DNA of 64,000 bases from Kocuria rosea subsp. polaris (GTDB lineage: Bacteria; Actinomycetota; Actinomycetes; Actinomycetales; Micrococcaceae). Where the stretch lies: the NCBI RefSeq assembly GCF_001483755.1, contig NZ_LQBK01000004.1:351889-415888 (forward strand), written 5' to 3'. The notes below the pieces were generated by a model that saw only the letters and a program-made list of their open reading frames with translations, was not told where the DNA came from and did not search any database. A program made the translations under genes and the position numbers. Position 1 is the first letter of the stretch. The number at the start of each line of letters is the position of its first letter. This document shows positions 1-9,158 of the stretch, one piece after another.

Positions 1-23
1 CGCGGGCCGCTGCGCGGCCCGCG
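1..23. terminator. GC-rich hairpin after the GH3 gene
   Basis: A perfect 9-bp inverted repeat (CGCGGGCCG / CGGCCCGCG) with a 5-nt loop begins at the window edge, 9 bp beyond the stop codon of the leftward glycosidase gene. It fits the strong-stem, T-poor terminators usual in high-GC actinobacteria. No T-run is visible, so termination is inferred. Confidence 0.55.
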
Positions 24-31
24 CTCCGGGC

Positions 32-2413
32 TCAGGAGGCGTCGGCGGCCGTGGCGAGGGCGCGGTCGGCGGCCCGGACCTCGACGGGGGTCGTGAGGAC
101 GCGGTCGGCGTCCTCCACGTCCCGCACCGCGCCGGTGACCGTGAACCGGCCCTCGAGGGGCAGGTCCTCGCTGGAGGACCCGGCCCGGAGGACGAACTCG
201 CCCGGCTCCACGATCCGGCGCAGGGCCCGGCCCGTGAACGAGGTGCGGTCGGCGTGCACGGAGAAGACCAGGCGGGCGCTCTGCCCCGCCTCGAGCGCGA
301 TCTTGGCGAAGCCGACGAGCATCTTCAGCGGCCGGACGACCTGGGCGACGGGGTCGCTCAGGTACAGCTGGACGACCTCCTGGCCGGCCCGCTCGGAGGT
401 GTTGGTCACGGTGACCGCGACGTCCACGGTGCCGTCGGTGCCGATCTCGGCCGCGGAGAGCTCGAGCGCGTCGTAGGCGAAGCTCGAGTACCCGATGCCG
501 TGGCCGAACGGGTACAGCGGCCGGGGGTCGAGGTTGGAGACGCCCTCCGAGTACCCGCCCAGGGCGGGAGCCAGGTAGGTGCCGGGCTGGCCGCCCACGT
601 GCCGGGGGATCCCCACGGGCAGCCGCCCGGAGGGGTTCACCCGTCCGGAGAGCACCCCGGCGACGGCGTGCCCGCCCTCCTCGCCCGGCATGAACGCCTG
701 GACGACGGCCGCGCAGCGGTCGTCGAACGCGCCGAGGCTGTAGGGGCGGCCCGTGACGAGCACGAGGACCACCGGGGTGCCCGTGGCGAGCACCGCCTCG
801 ACGAGGTCCGCCTGCCGGCCGGGCAGGGACAGGTCGACGACGTCGCAGCCCTCGCCGGAGGTGCCCGTGCCGAACAGCCCCGCGAGGTCGCCCACGGTCA
901 CGACCGCGAGGTCGGCGTCCTCGGCGGCGGCCACGGCCTCGGCGATGCCGCTGGTGTCCGGGTCGGTGAAGTCGACGCCGCGGACGTTCCGGAAGGCGGT
1001 CCGCCCGCCCGCGAACTCCTCGGCGAGGGCGTCGACGATCGAGGTGATCTCGATCCCGGTGCCGGACTCGCCGAACCGGGACAGGACGTGGTTGGTGAAG
1101 CTGTAGCAGCCGAGGAAGGAGCGGGGCTGGCCGGCGCTGGGGCCGATGACCGCGACCTTCCGGGTGGTGTCCTGGGCGAGCGGCAGGACGCCGTCGTTCT
1201 TGAGCAGGACGACGGACTCCTCGGCCATCCGGCGCGCGAGCCGCCGGTTCGCCGGGGAGTCGAGGTCCACGGCTCCGCCGGCCGCGCCGGGGTCGAAGCC
1301 CTCGTCGAGCAGGCCGAGCTCGACCTTCTGCGTCAGCACCCGCCGCACGGCGCGGTCGAGCAGGGACTCGTCGAGCTCGCCGTCCCGCACGGCACCGGCG
1401 AGGTCGGCGAAGCAGCCGGTCTCGGGCAGCTCGACGTCCATCCCCGCGGCCAGCGACTGGACGCCGGCGTCGCGGGCGTCCGCGGCCACGTGGTGCATGG
1501 ACTCGAGGAAGCTCACGGCCCAGTAGTCGGACACGACCGTGCCCTCGAAGCCCCACGTCTCCCGCAGGAGCGTGGTGAGCAGCTCGGGGTCGGCGACGGG
1601 CGGGACGCCGTCGACGTCCGCGTAGGAGTTCATCACCGCGCCGGCCCCGCCGAGCTTGACGGCCATCTCGAAGGGCACGAGCACGACGTCCCGGAGCTCC
1701 CGAGGCCCGATCGAGACCGGGGCGTGGTTGCGCCCGGCGCGGGAGGCGGAGTAGCCCGCGAAGTGCTTCAGGGTGGCGACGACGCCGGCCTCCTGGAGCC
1801 CGCGGACGTACTCGGTGGTCAGGGCGCCCACGAGGTAGGGGTCCTCGCCGACGGTCTCCTCGACGCGGCCCCAGCGGTAGTCGCGGACGACGTCGAGGAC
1901 GGGGGACAGGCCGAGGTGGACGCCCACGCCCTTCATGTCGGTCCCGATGTGCCGGGCCATGGTGCGGACCAGCTCGGGGTCGAAGGCGGCGCCCCAGGCG
2001 ATGGCGGCCGGGTAGCAGGTGGCCCCGAGGGTCGTGAACCCGGTGAGGCACTCCTCGTGGGCGATGGCGGGGATCCCGAGCCGGGAGGTCGCGACGACCT
2101 GGCGCTGCAGGGTGCGCAGGTGCTCCACCCCGTCCGCGGCGGAGATCGGCGCGCTGCCGAAGGCGCGGGTGATGTGGCCCAGCCCGTGGGCGATCGCGGC
2201 CTCGAAGGTCGAGCGGTCGTCGGCGAAGGCGGACTCCATGGGGGCCGCGCCGCCCGTGGCCTCCTCCGGGTCGGGGCGCAGCCAGTAGCTGCCGAGCTGG
2301 CCGGCCTTCTCCTCGAGGGTCAGCTCCTGCAGCAGGGCGTCGACGCGTTCGGCGACGGGGCGGGCGGGGTCGTTCCACAGTGCGGTCTCGGATGCGGTCT
2401 CGGGTGCTGTCAT
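32..2413 (-). CDS. Glycoside hydrolase family 3 beta-glycosidase
   Basis: A 793-aa enzyme expected to hydrolyse beta-glycosides (beta-glucosides or beta-xylosides) brought in by the adjacent ABC importer. The N-terminal TIM barrel shows WGRVEETVGEDP (about 181-192), KHF (216-218) and GTVVSDYW, which places the nucleophile at D296. The C-terminal alpha/beta domain has the GEG motif expected to carry the acid/base Glu, followed by an Fn3-like tail. No signal peptide is visible, so it probably acts in the cytoplasm. The ATG at 2413 was chosen because the open frame upstream has no family similarity. It is the last gene of a four-gene leftward operon, 29 bp after the second permease. Substrate specificity cannot be read from the sequence. 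Confidence 0.93.
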   Translation of the reverse strand: MTAPETASETALWNDPARPVAERVDALLQELTLEEKAGQLGSYWLRPDPEEATGGAAPMESAFADDRSTFEAAIAHGLGHITRAFGSAPISAADGVEHLRTLQRQVVATSRLGIPAIAHEECLTGFTTLGATCYPAAIAWGAAFDPELVRTMARHIGTDMKGVGVHLGLSPVLDVVRDYRWGRVEETVGEDPYLVGALTTEYVRGLQEAGVVATLKHFAGYSASRAGRNHAPVSIGPRELRDVVLVPFEMAVKLGGAGAVMNSYADVDGVPPVADPELLTTLLRETWGFEGTVVSDYWAVSFLESMHHVAADARDAGVQSLAAGMDVELPETGCFADLAGAVRDGELDESLLDRAVRRVLTQKVELGLLDEGFDPGAAGGAVDLDSPANRRLARRMAEESVVLLKNDGVLPLAQDTTRKVAVIGPSAGQPRSFLGCYSFTNHVLSRFGESGTGIEITSIVDALAEEFAGGRTAFRNVRGVDFTDPDTSGIAEAVAAAEDADLAVVTVGDLAGLFGTGTSGEGCDVVDLSLPGRQADLVEAVLATGTPVVLVLVTGRPYSLGAFDDRCAAVVQAFMPGEEGGHAVAGVLSGRVNPSGRLPVGIPRHVGGQPGTYLAPALGGYSEGVSNLDPRPLYPFGHGIGYSSFAYDALELSAAEIGTDGTVDVAVTVTNTSERAGQEVVQLYLSDPVAQVVRPLKMLVGFAKIALEAGQSARLVFSVHADRTSFTGRALRRIVEPGEFVLRAGSSSEDLPLEGRFTVTGAVRDVEDADRVLTTPVEVRAADRALATAADAS

Positions 2414-2442
2414 GGGGGTGCTCTTTCTGGTCGGTGGGCGCG

Positions 2443-3360
2443 TCACTTGCCGAAGCCGGCGGTGAGCCCGGCCACGAGGTGCCGGCGCCCGAAGATGTAG
2501 AGGACGAGGATCGGCAGCGCCGACAGGACGACGGCGGCCAGGACGGCGGGGACGTCGGCCTGGAACTCCCCCTGGTAGGTCCACAGGGCCAGGGGCAGCG
2601 TGCGCTTGTCGGAGCTCTGGGTGAGGATCAGCGGGAACAGGAAGTTGTTCCAGCTGTTCAGGGCGTTGTAGACGCCCACGGTGGTGATGGCCGGCACGCT
2701 CAGCGGGAGGACGAGCCGGAGGAAGACCCGCCAGTCGCCCGCCCCGTCGAGGGTCATGGACTCGTAGAGCTCGTTCGGGATGTCCCGCATGAAGTTGGTC
2801 AGGATCAGGACCGTGATCGGGATCCCCGAGGCGATGCCGGGCAGGACCAGGGCGGTGAGGGTGTCGTAGAGGCCCAGCTGGACGATGATCAGGTAGATCG
2901 GGATGATCGTCGCCTGGATCGGGATGGCGATGCCCAGCAGGAACAGCTGGTTGTAGAACACGGCCAGTCCGGTCCTGCTGCGCACGATCACGTACGAGGC
3001 GAGCAGGGACAGGAACACGATCCCGGCGACCGTGCACACGACCACCACCACGCTGTTCACGAAGTACTGGGCGAACTGGTTCTCCAGGACGGTGGCGTAC
3101 GGGGCGAACGTCGGGGACGAGGGCACCAGCGGGTTCGTGGAGTAGTAGTCCTCGCGGGGCTTCAGGCTCGTGATGGCCATGTAGTAGATCGGGATGATGA
3201 TCGCGGCCAGCCACAGCCACCCGCCCACGGCCGCCGGGATGTTCGGCAGGCCCCGGCGGCGGGAGCGGGAGCGGGGCGCGCTCCCAGGGGGTGTGCTCCG
3301 GGACTGTGTGCGCTGGGACTGCGTGCTCCCGGGACGGGCGTCCGCGAGTCGTGTGCTCAT
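2443..3360 (-). CDS. Carbohydrate ABC transporter permease (MalG type)
   Basis: A 305-aa inner-membrane permease of the CUT1 sugar importer class. About six hydrophobic segments are visible, with the cytoplasmic EAA-like loop after the ELYESMTLDGAGDWR region where the ATPase docks. The ATG at 3360 gives a normal MalG length; a further in-frame upstream start would add a non-conserved basic tail. It follows the MalF-type gene by 4 bp and precedes the GH3 enzyme, so import and hydrolysis are probably co-transcribed. No ATPase is encoded nearby, so a shared MsiK-type ATPase elsewhere in the genome is likely, as in Streptomyces sugar systems. Confidence 0.92.
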   Translation of the reverse strand: MSTRLADARPGSTQSQRTQSRSTPPGSAPRSRSRRRGLPNIPAAVGGWLWLAAIIIPIYYMAITSLKPREDYYSTNPLVPSSPTFAPYATVLENQFAQYFVNSVVVVVCTVAGIVFLSLLASYVIVRSRTGLAVFYNQLFLLGIAIPIQATIIPIYLIIVQLGLYDTLTALVLPGIASGIPITVLILTNFMRDIPNELYESMTLDGAGDWRVFLRLVLPLSVPAITTVGVYNALNSWNNFLFPLILTQSSDKRTLPLALWTYQGEFQADVPAVLAAVVLSALPILVLYIFGRRHLVAGLTAGFGK

Positions 3361-3364
3361 GGGA

Positions 3365-4270
3365 CTATGCACCTTCCGCCTGGCTCTCCATCTTGTCGGC
3401 CCCGGTGAGCCGTTGCAGGCCGAGGGCGAGCGTGAGCCCCACGGCGACGAGGATGACCGCCAGGACACTGGCCTCGCCCATCTGGTTGCTGCGGAATCCG
3501 GTCAGGTACATGTCCAGGGGCAGGATGCGGGTCGCGGTGCCGGGTCCGCCCCCGGTGAGGCTGAAGACGAGGTCGAAGTAGGTCAGGGAGCCGACCAGCA
3601 TCAGCGTGGAGGACGTCACGATCGTGTACTTCAGCTGCGGCAGCGTGATCGAGAAGAACTTGCGCACCGTTCCCGCGCCGTCGATCGTGGCGGCCTCGTA
3701 CATGCTCTGCGGGATCTGCCGGACCCCCGCCTGGTAGAGCAGCGAGTGGAACGGGATGAAGGACCACGAGATGACGAACACGACCACGTAGAAGGCCAGG
3801 CTCGGATCGCCGAGCCAGTCCTGGCTGAGCAGCGCCGAGTCGAACGCCCTCGAGAGCCCGAAGTTCGGGTCGAGCAGGGCCCGGAAGGCGATGCCGACCG
3901 CCGCGGCGGAGAAGAGCATCGGCAGGAAGTACAGCACGGAGAGGAACTCCCGGTACCGCTGGCGGCCGGCCATGAACACGCCGAGCAGGAGGCTCAGCGG
4001 GAACTGCACGGCGTAGCTCAGCAGCGTCAGCTTGACGGTCAGCCACATGGCCTGCAGGGACACCGGGTCCTCGAGCACCGAGGCCCAGTTGTCCCCGCCC
4101 GCCCACTGCGGCGTGCCCAGCCCGTCCCACTGCATGAAGGACAGGACCAGCACGCCGAGCAGCGGGCCGATCGAGAAGATGCCGAAGAAGACCAGGGCGG
4201 GGGCCAGCAGCCAGTTGCTGGGGCCGGCCCCCGCCCGGCGCGTCCGCCTCGACGGCGTGCGCTTCAGCAT
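3365..4270 (-). CDS. Carbohydrate ABC transporter permease (MalF type)
   Basis: A 301-aa CUT1 permease, partner of the MalG-type protein downstream. A basic N-terminus (MLKRTPSRRTRR) precedes the first membrane segment (WLLAPALVFFGIFSIGPLL), and the EAA-like loop lies near SMYEAATIDGAGTVRKF. Its ATG overlaps the TGA of the solute-binding protein gene by one base, indicating translational coupling. It should form a heterodimeric channel for an oligosaccharide delivered by the lipoprotein encoded upstream. Confidence 0.92.
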   Translation of the reverse strand: MLKRTPSRRTRRAGAGPSNWLLAPALVFFGIFSIGPLLGVLVLSFMQWDGLGTPQWAGGDNWASVLEDPVSLQAMWLTVKLTLLSYAVQFPLSLLLGVFMAGRQRYREFLSVLYFLPMLFSAAAVGIAFRALLDPNFGLSRAFDSALLSQDWLGDPSLAFYVVVFVISWSFIPFHSLLYQAGVRQIPQSMYEAATIDGAGTVRKFFSITLPQLKYTIVTSSTLMLVGSLTYFDLVFSLTGGGPGTATRILPLDMYLTGFRSNQMGEASVLAVILVAVGLTLALGLQRLTGADKMESQAEGA

Positions 4271-5610
4271 CACAGCGTGCCGTTCATCGCGGTCTGGAAC
4301 TCCTCCGGGCTCATCTCGCCGGCGAAGACCTGGCTGAGGTTGGTCAGCAGGGCCTGCCCCTGGTCGGCCGGGAGCGCCTGGTCCCAGGACAGCTGGAAGT
4401 GGGGCGCGTCCTGGACCATCGAGTAGGCGAAGTCGAGGTACTCCGGGTGCTCGGTGTCGGCGATCTGGTCCTCCACGCCGTCCACGGCGGGGATCAGCCC
4501 GGCGTCGAAGAGCGTGTCGACCGCGGTGCCGTCGAGGTTCATCTCGTTCAGGTACTCGATGGCCGTGGCCTGCTGCTCCTCGCTCGCGTCCGCGGAGACG
4601 GCCCAGAAGTTCGCCGGGTTGCCCACGATGTTCTGCGGGTCGCCCTGTCCGCCCTCGACCACGGGGAACTCGGTGTAGCCCAGGTTCCCCTCGGCGGTCC
4701 ACTCGGGGGCGTCGGTGAGGAAGCTGGAGTAGACCCAGCTGCCGTGCAGCATCATGGCCGCCTGGTCGGTGTGCACGAGGGCCACGTCGGCGCCCGCGTC
4801 GGCCACCACCGACCCGTAGGTGTCGCCGAAGCCGCCGGCCTCGACGAGCTCCTGGATCTTCTCCAGGGACTCGGTGATCGCGGGGTGCGACCACGCGCCC
4901 TCCTCGCCGTCCACGACGGCCTGGAACACCTCCGGCCCGCCGATCCGGTCGGTGAGGTACTGGATCCACATGAGGTACGGCCACTGGCTGGAGCCGGCCA
5001 CGGAGATCGGCGTGACGCCCTCGGCCTTGAAGGCCTCCACGGCGTCCAGCATCTCGTCCCAGGTGGTGGGGACCTTCACCCCGGCGTCCTCGAAGAGCTT
5101 GGTGTTGTAGTACAGGATCACCGGCTGGGTGTTGTTGTTCGGGACGGCGTAGAGCGTGCCGTCCACCTTGCCGGTCTCCAGGACGGAGTCGAGGGCCCGC
5201 TCCTCCATCTCGGGCACCTCACCGGTCAGCTCCACCACGTTGCCGTTCTCGACGTAGCTCTCCAGGTTGTCGCCGCCCCAGTTGTAGATCAGGGTCGGTG
5301 CGTTGCCGGAGCCCACGCTCGTGCGGATCTTCTCCTTGAAGGCGTCGTTCGCGAAGTACTCGGCGCTGACGGGGGTGTCGGGGTGGTTCTCGTTCCAGGC
5401 CTCGAAGGAGGTGCGGAAGGTCTCCTCGGCGCCGCCGGTGAGGGTCCAGGCGGTGGCCCCGCCGTCCCCGCCGGCCTGGGCGCCGCCGCCGCACCCGGCG
5501 AGGGCCAGGGCCGCGGCGCCCACCAGTGCGATGCGGGACAGGGAGCGGCGGGAGAAGGGGACCCGGTGCGCGCCGGCGGGCGCGGGGCGGAGGCTGCGGT
5601 GGGTGGACAT
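4270..5610 (-). CDS. Extracellular sugar-binding lipoprotein (ABC importer)
   Basis: A 446-aa family 1 solute-binding protein. The N-terminus has a twin-arginine-like SRRSLSR stretch, a hydrophobic core and the lipobox ALAGC, so it is probably lipidated and held on the outer face of the membrane. The body has typical features of the MalE/UgpB fold (TLIYNWGG, LYAVPNNN, PANFWAVS). A GAGGAG ribosome site lies 6 nt before the ATG at 5610. It is the first gene of the operon and is preceded by several LacI-type operators, so it marks the regulated promoter. The ligand is unknown; the downstream GH3 gene suggests a beta-linked disaccharide or oligosaccharide. Confidence 0.92.
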   Translation of the reverse strand: MSTHRSLRPAPAGAHRVPFSRRSLSRIALVGAAALALAGCGGGAQAGGDGGATAWTLTGGAEETFRTSFEAWNENHPDTPVSAEYFANDAFKEKIRTSVGSGNAPTLIYNWGGDNLESYVENGNVVELTGEVPEMEERALDSVLETGKVDGTLYAVPNNNTQPVILYYNTKLFEDAGVKVPTTWDEMLDAVEAFKAEGVTPISVAGSSQWPYLMWIQYLTDRIGGPEVFQAVVDGEEGAWSHPAITESLEKIQELVEAGGFGDTYGSVVADAGADVALVHTDQAAMMLHGSWVYSSFLTDAPEWTAEGNLGYTEFPVVEGGQGDPQNIVGNPANFWAVSADASEEQQATAIEYLNEMNLDGTAVDTLFDAGLIPAVDGVEDQIADTEHPEYLDFAYSMVQDAPHFQLSWDQALPADQGQALLTNLSQVFAGEMSPEEFQTAMNGTL

Positions 5611-5630
5611 GGCGTTCTCCTCATCGTTGA

Positions 5631-5673
5631 GCGATACGTTGCGCTTACGAAACTTTTCGTGTAGCGTTTCGCT
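5631..5673. promoter_or_regulatory. Cluster of three LacI-type operators
   Basis: Three adjacent palindromes lie just upstream of the binding-protein gene: GCGATACGTTGCGC (5631-5644, symmetric except four inner bases), ACGAAACTTTTCGT (5647-5660, one mismatch) and AGCGTTTCGCT (5663-5673). The first has the central CG and the second shares the CGAAAC/TTTCG core of the perfect site at 5748, as expected for LacI-family binding sites. The regulator is most likely the divergent LacI gene at 5803; this is inference from position. Confidence 0.6.
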
Positions 5674-5747
5674 GCGAGAAGAGTAAGTGGCCTGTTTCAC
5701 ACCCGTCAACCCCCTGGTGTGACCGGGGACACTGCTCCGGGGTGCGG

Positions 5748-5759
5748 CGAAACGTTTCG
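5748..5759. promoter_or_regulatory. Perfect LacI-type operator CGAAACGTTTCG
   Basis: A perfect 12-bp palindrome with a central CG lies 43 bp upstream of the LacI start codon. It shares the CGAAAC/TTTCG core with the 5647 site. It probably mediates autoregulation of the repressor gene. Confidence 0.65.
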
Positions 5760-5802
5760 TCGCCCCCCGAGGATCCGCCCGGCGTCCGAGGAGACCGTTG
5801 CC

Positions 5803-6843
5803 ATGAAGCGAACCACGTTGAGCCAGGTCGCCGCGCAGGCCGGCGTCTCCAAGGGCACGGTCTCCAAGGTGCTCAACGGCCGCCCGGACGTGGGGGAGGA
5901 CACGCGGGAGAAGGTGCGGGCCGCGGTCGCCGCCCTGGGCTACACGGGCTCGGCCGCCCGCCGGCCCCGGCCGGCCATCGTGCTCGTCTTCGACACCCTG
6001 GAGAGCAACTACTCCCTCCAGGTCATGGCCGGTGCGGTGGACGCCTGCGGCCGCGCCGACGCCGACCTGCTGCTGAGCACGCTGCCGAGCCTCGAGCAGG
6101 GCGACGTCCCCCCGTTCTCCGACGAGTGGTTCGCCCGCTGCGGCCGCCGGGGCGAGACCGCGGTCATCGCGGTCACCACGCCGCTGACCGCGGAGCAGGT
6201 GGCCGCCGCGGCCCACGCGCAGGTCCCGCTGGTGGCCATCGACCCCGTGAACAGCCTCCCGTCCACGGTGCCCAGCATCGGCTCCACCAACTGGGCCGGC
6301 GGGTACGAGGCCACCACCCACCTCCTGGAGCTGGGGCACCGCCGGATCGGCCACCTCGGCGGCCCGGGGCAGTCCCTCCCGGCCCGCGAGCGCCTGGCAG
6401 GATACCGCAGCGCCCTCGAGAGCGCGGAGGTCCCGCACGACCCGGAGCTCGTGACGGGCAACGGCTTCAGCTACGAGGCCGGCTTCGCCGGGGCCCAGGA
6501 GCTGCTCGAGCTCGAGCACCCGCCCACGGCGCTCTTCGCGGCCTCCGACGAGTCGGCGCTCGGCGCCTTCGAGGCGGCGCGGCAGGCGTCGCTGCGGGTG
6601 CCCGAGGACCTCAGCGTCGTCGGCTTCGACGACACGCTGATCGCCCGCTGGGCCTCGCCCAAGCTGACCACGGTGCGCCAGCCCCTGCACGCGATGGGCG
6701 AGATGGCCGTCGAGCGCGCCGTCACCCTCCTGGCCGGCGGCTCGCGCCGGGCCCACCCGCTCCAGCTGCAGACCTCGCTCGTCGAGCGCTCCTCCACCGC
6801 GCCGCCCCGGGGCGGCGCGGAAGAGGCCGTCACTCCCGGATGA
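5803..6843 (+). CDS. LacI-family transcriptional repressor of the glycoside operon
   Basis: A 346-aa repressor. Residues 4-46 form the LacI helix-turn-helix (TLSQVAAQAGVSKGTVSKVL, then the hinge region to LGY), followed by a periplasmic-binding-protein-like effector domain with the family signatures LGHRRIGHLGGP and DDTLIARWASPKLTTV. The ATG at 5803, with GAGGAG 9 nt upstream, gives the normal LacI length; a longer frame to 5719 would add an unconserved tail. It is divergent from the sugar importer operon across a 192-bp region with LacI-type palindromes, so it should repress that operon until a sugar binds. Its last 14 bp overlap the 3' end of the facing MFS gene. Confidence 0.95.
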   Translation: MKRTTLSQVAAQAGVSKGTVSKVLNGRPDVGEDTREKVRAAVAALGYTGSAARRPRPAIVLVFDTLESNYSLQVMAGAVDACGRADADLLLSTLPSLEQGDVPPFSDEWFARCGRRGETAVIAVTTPLTAEQVAAAAHAQVPLVAIDPVNSLPSTVPSIGSTNWAGGYEATTHLLELGHRRIGHLGGPGQSLPARERLAGYRSALESAEVPHDPELVTGNGFSYEAGFAGAQELLELEHPPTALFAASDESALGAFEAARQASLRVPEDLSVVGFDDTLIARWASPKLTTVRQPLHAMGEMAVERAVTLLAGGSRRAHPLQLQTSLVERSSTAPPRGGAEEAVTPG

Positions 6844-8047
6844 GGCGGGCCCTGCCGGCCTGCCAGCCGAAGACCGCCGCGAGCGCGCCGACCACGGCGA
6901 ACATGACGCCGGCGGCGGCGAAGCCCCCGGTCCAGTGCAGCAGCTGCCCCACCAGGAACGTGCCGGAGGAGCCCAGGCCGTAGCCGACGCCCTGCATCAT
7001 GCCCGAGAGCCGCACCGCCATGTGGCTGCTGCGGGTGCGCAGGGCGATCATCGTCAGGGCCACCGCGGTGAGGCTGCCCTGGCCCAGGCCGAGCAGCCCG
7101 GTCCAGACCCAGATCAGCTCGGTCGGCCCGAAGATGGAGAGCACGAACCCGCCGCCCGCCATCAGGGCCACCACGGCGTTGAGCACCCGCTGGTCCGCCA
7201 GGCGTGCGGCCAGGACCGGGGCGAAGAGCGAGCCCGTCATCTGCAGCAGGATGGACACCGCCACGATCAGCCCCGCGGTGGCCCCGTCGATCCCGCGCTC
7301 GCGCAGGATGGGGGCCAGCCAGGCGAAGACGCTGAAGGACATCATCGCCTGGAAGACCATGAACAGGGTGATCTGCCAGGCCACCGCCGAGCCCCACGGG
7401 CCGGGCCCGCCGGTGCCGGGCGGCGGGGGGCCGGCGGTGCGGTGGTGGAGCGCCACCGGGACCAGCAGGAGCACCACGACCGCCGCGGGGACCGCCCACA
7501 CCGCCAGGGAGCCGCGCCAGGAGTCCGTGGCCTGGTACACCGGGTAGGTGAGGCCCGCGCCGAGGGCGGCGGAGGCGCAGATCGCGGTGGTGTAGAGCCC
7601 GCTCATCAGGCCGATGCGGTGGGCGAAGTCCCGTTTCACGATGGAGGGCAGCAGCACGTTGCCCAGGGCGATCGCGGCGCCGCACGCGACCGTCCCCGCG
7701 AGCAACAGGGGCAGGGCGCTTGCCCCGGGCAGCGGGAGCCCGCGGGCCAGCAGGCCCAGGGTCAGGACCACCATGGCGCCCAGCAGCACGTTCTCCGGAC
7801 CGAACCGCCGGGCCAGGCGCGGCGCGAACGGCGCGAAGACGCCGAGCAGCGTGACAGGGGCCGTGGTCAGCACGGTGACCGCCCACCCGGGGAGGCCGGC
7901 GGCCGCGGTGATCTCCGGAAGGATCGCGGAGAAGCTGGAGAAGACGGTGCGCAGGTTCAGGCCGACCAGCACCACGCACACGGCGAGGTAGACCAGCGCC
8001 CTGCGGGACGTCGGGACCGTCGTCGGATCGGCGTGCGGGGTCGGCAC
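6830..8047 (-). CDS. MFS transporter, CynX/NimT type
   Basis: A 405-aa major facilitator with about 12 hydrophobic segments. The first helix (ALVYLAVCVVLVGLNLRTVFSS) resembles the CynX/NimT/YeaN branch, which includes cyanate and 2-nitroimidazole transporters. The GTG at 8047, with AAGGAG 9 nt upstream, was preferred to the longer frame reaching 8140, which would add a polar arginine-rich tail. The gene is convergent with lacI and overlaps it by 14 bp. The substrate is unknown and nothing nearby suggests one. Confidence 0.85.
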   Translation of the reverse strand: MPTPHADPTTVPTSRRALVYLAVCVVLVGLNLRTVFSSFSAILPEITAAAGLPGWAVTVLTTAPVTLLGVFAPFAPRLARRFGPENVLLGAMVVLTLGLLARGLPLPGASALPLLLAGTVACGAAIALGNVLLPSIVKRDFAHRIGLMSGLYTTAICASAALGAGLTYPVYQATDSWRGSLAVWAVPAAVVVLLLVPVALHHRTAGPPPPGTGGPGPWGSAVAWQITLFMVFQAMMSFSVFAWLAPILRERGIDGATAGLIVAVSILLQMTGSLFAPVLAARLADQRVLNAVVALMAGGGFVLSIFGPTELIWVWTGLLGLGQGSLTAVALTMIALRTRSSHMAVRLSGMMQGVGYGLGSSGTFLVGQLLHWTGGFAAAGVMFAVVGALAAVFGWQAGRARLIRE

Positions 8048-8308
8048 GAGGGAGGTCTCCTTCCGGGGTGGCTCGCGGCCCGGAGACCGGCGACGCCGGC
8101 CGCCCTCGAGCTGCGCGGGTCCACAGTACTCCGGGATCACCGTCTCTCCCTGCCGCCGCGCACGGTGCCGGACCCGTGAGTGTGACGAGCGGGCCCGGCC
8201 GGCAGGGAGGCCTCCCAGGGGCCTTCGCTAGACTCTCAGGACGCCTCAGCAGCAGGGCCCGGTCCGCCGGGCGAGGGCGTCCGTGGCCGGAACGGTGGAG
8301 GAGTGCTC

Positions 8309-9076
8309 ATGGGTGTGTCGGTGTCGCCGGCCGATCCGGCCGGGCTGGCCGAGGTCGCCGACGCGGTGGTGCGGCTGGGGGAGCAGCTGCGGAACGCGAC
8401 GGCCGACACCCTGGTGGACGCGGTGATCGAGCACGCGGTGCAGGTGCTGCCCGGGGCGCGGTGGGCGAGCATCACCACGCTGCGCCACGGCACGTTCCGC
8501 ACCCTGGCCGCGACCGGGGAGACGGCCCGGGCCGCCGACGCGCTGCAGTACGAGCTGGGCGCGGGCCCGTGCGTGGACACGGTGCTGGAGGACAGCGTGC
8601 ACTGCTCGGCGGATCTGGCCCGGGACGGGCGCTGGCCGGAGTACGGGACGCGGGTCGCCCAGGAGCTGGGGGTGCGCAGCGCCCTGGCCTACCGCCTGAC
8701 CCTGGTCGCGGACCCGGACCTGCTGGCGGGGCTGAACCTGTACTCCGACGTCCCCGGCGCCTTCGACGCGTCCGCGCAGTGGACCGGCACGCTGCTGGCC
8801 ACGCACGCCGCGTGGGCGGTGTCGCTGGCGCTGACCCAGCAGCGGGCGCAGAACCTGGAGGCCGCGCTGCGGTCCAACCGGGAGATCGGGACCGCCATCG
8901 GGGTGCTGATGGCCCAGCACAAGCTCACCCGGGAGCAGGCGCACGAGCTGCTGCGCGTGGCCAGCCAGGACGGCAATCGGAAGCTGGCCGAGATCGCCAC
9001 CGAGGTCGTGGAGACCGGGCAGCTGTCCCTGCCGCGCCGGCCCGCCCGGTCCGCACCGGGCTCCCGCGGCGGCTGA
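8309..9076 (+). CDS. GAF-ANTAR RNA-binding antiterminator
   Basis: A 255-aa protein with an N-terminal GAF sensor domain (about 15-170, including ELGAGPCVDTVLE) and a C-terminal ANTAR domain (about 185-240, SNREIGTAIGVLMAQHKLTREQAHELL). ANTAR domains bind paired RNA stem-loops and prevent transcription termination; GAF-ANTAR proteins are common in actinobacteria. The ATG at 8309 is preceded by GGAGGAG with 6-nt spacing, better than the GTG at 8303. The gene stands alone, 170 bp before the O-demethylase operon, and no functional link between them is visible. The signal sensed is unknown. Confidence 0.9.
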   Translation: MGVSVSPADPAGLAEVADAVVRLGEQLRNATADTLVDAVIEHAVQVLPGARWASITTLRHGTFRTLAATGETARAADALQYELGAGPCVDTVLEDSVHCSADLARDGRWPEYGTRVAQELGVRSALAYRLTLVADPDLLAGLNLYSDVPGAFDASAQWTGTLLATHAAWAVSLALTQQRAQNLEAALRSNREIGTAIGVLMAQHKLTREQAHELLRVASQDGNRKLAEIATEVVETGQLSLPRRPARSAPGSRGG

Positions 9077-9158
9077 GGCCTCTTCGGCCGGGACGTCTCG
9101 CGGGCACGCATCGGGTCCCCGCCGGCCGGTCGCACCAGAAACACTCTGTACATAGTTA

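Noticed and set aside
254-2500. 748-aa open frame on the plus strand opposite the GH3 gene
   Set aside because: It is a low-complexity Gly/Arg/Val-rich antisense frame typical of very GC-rich coding DNA, with no motif, while the minus strand encodes a textbook GH3 enzyme.
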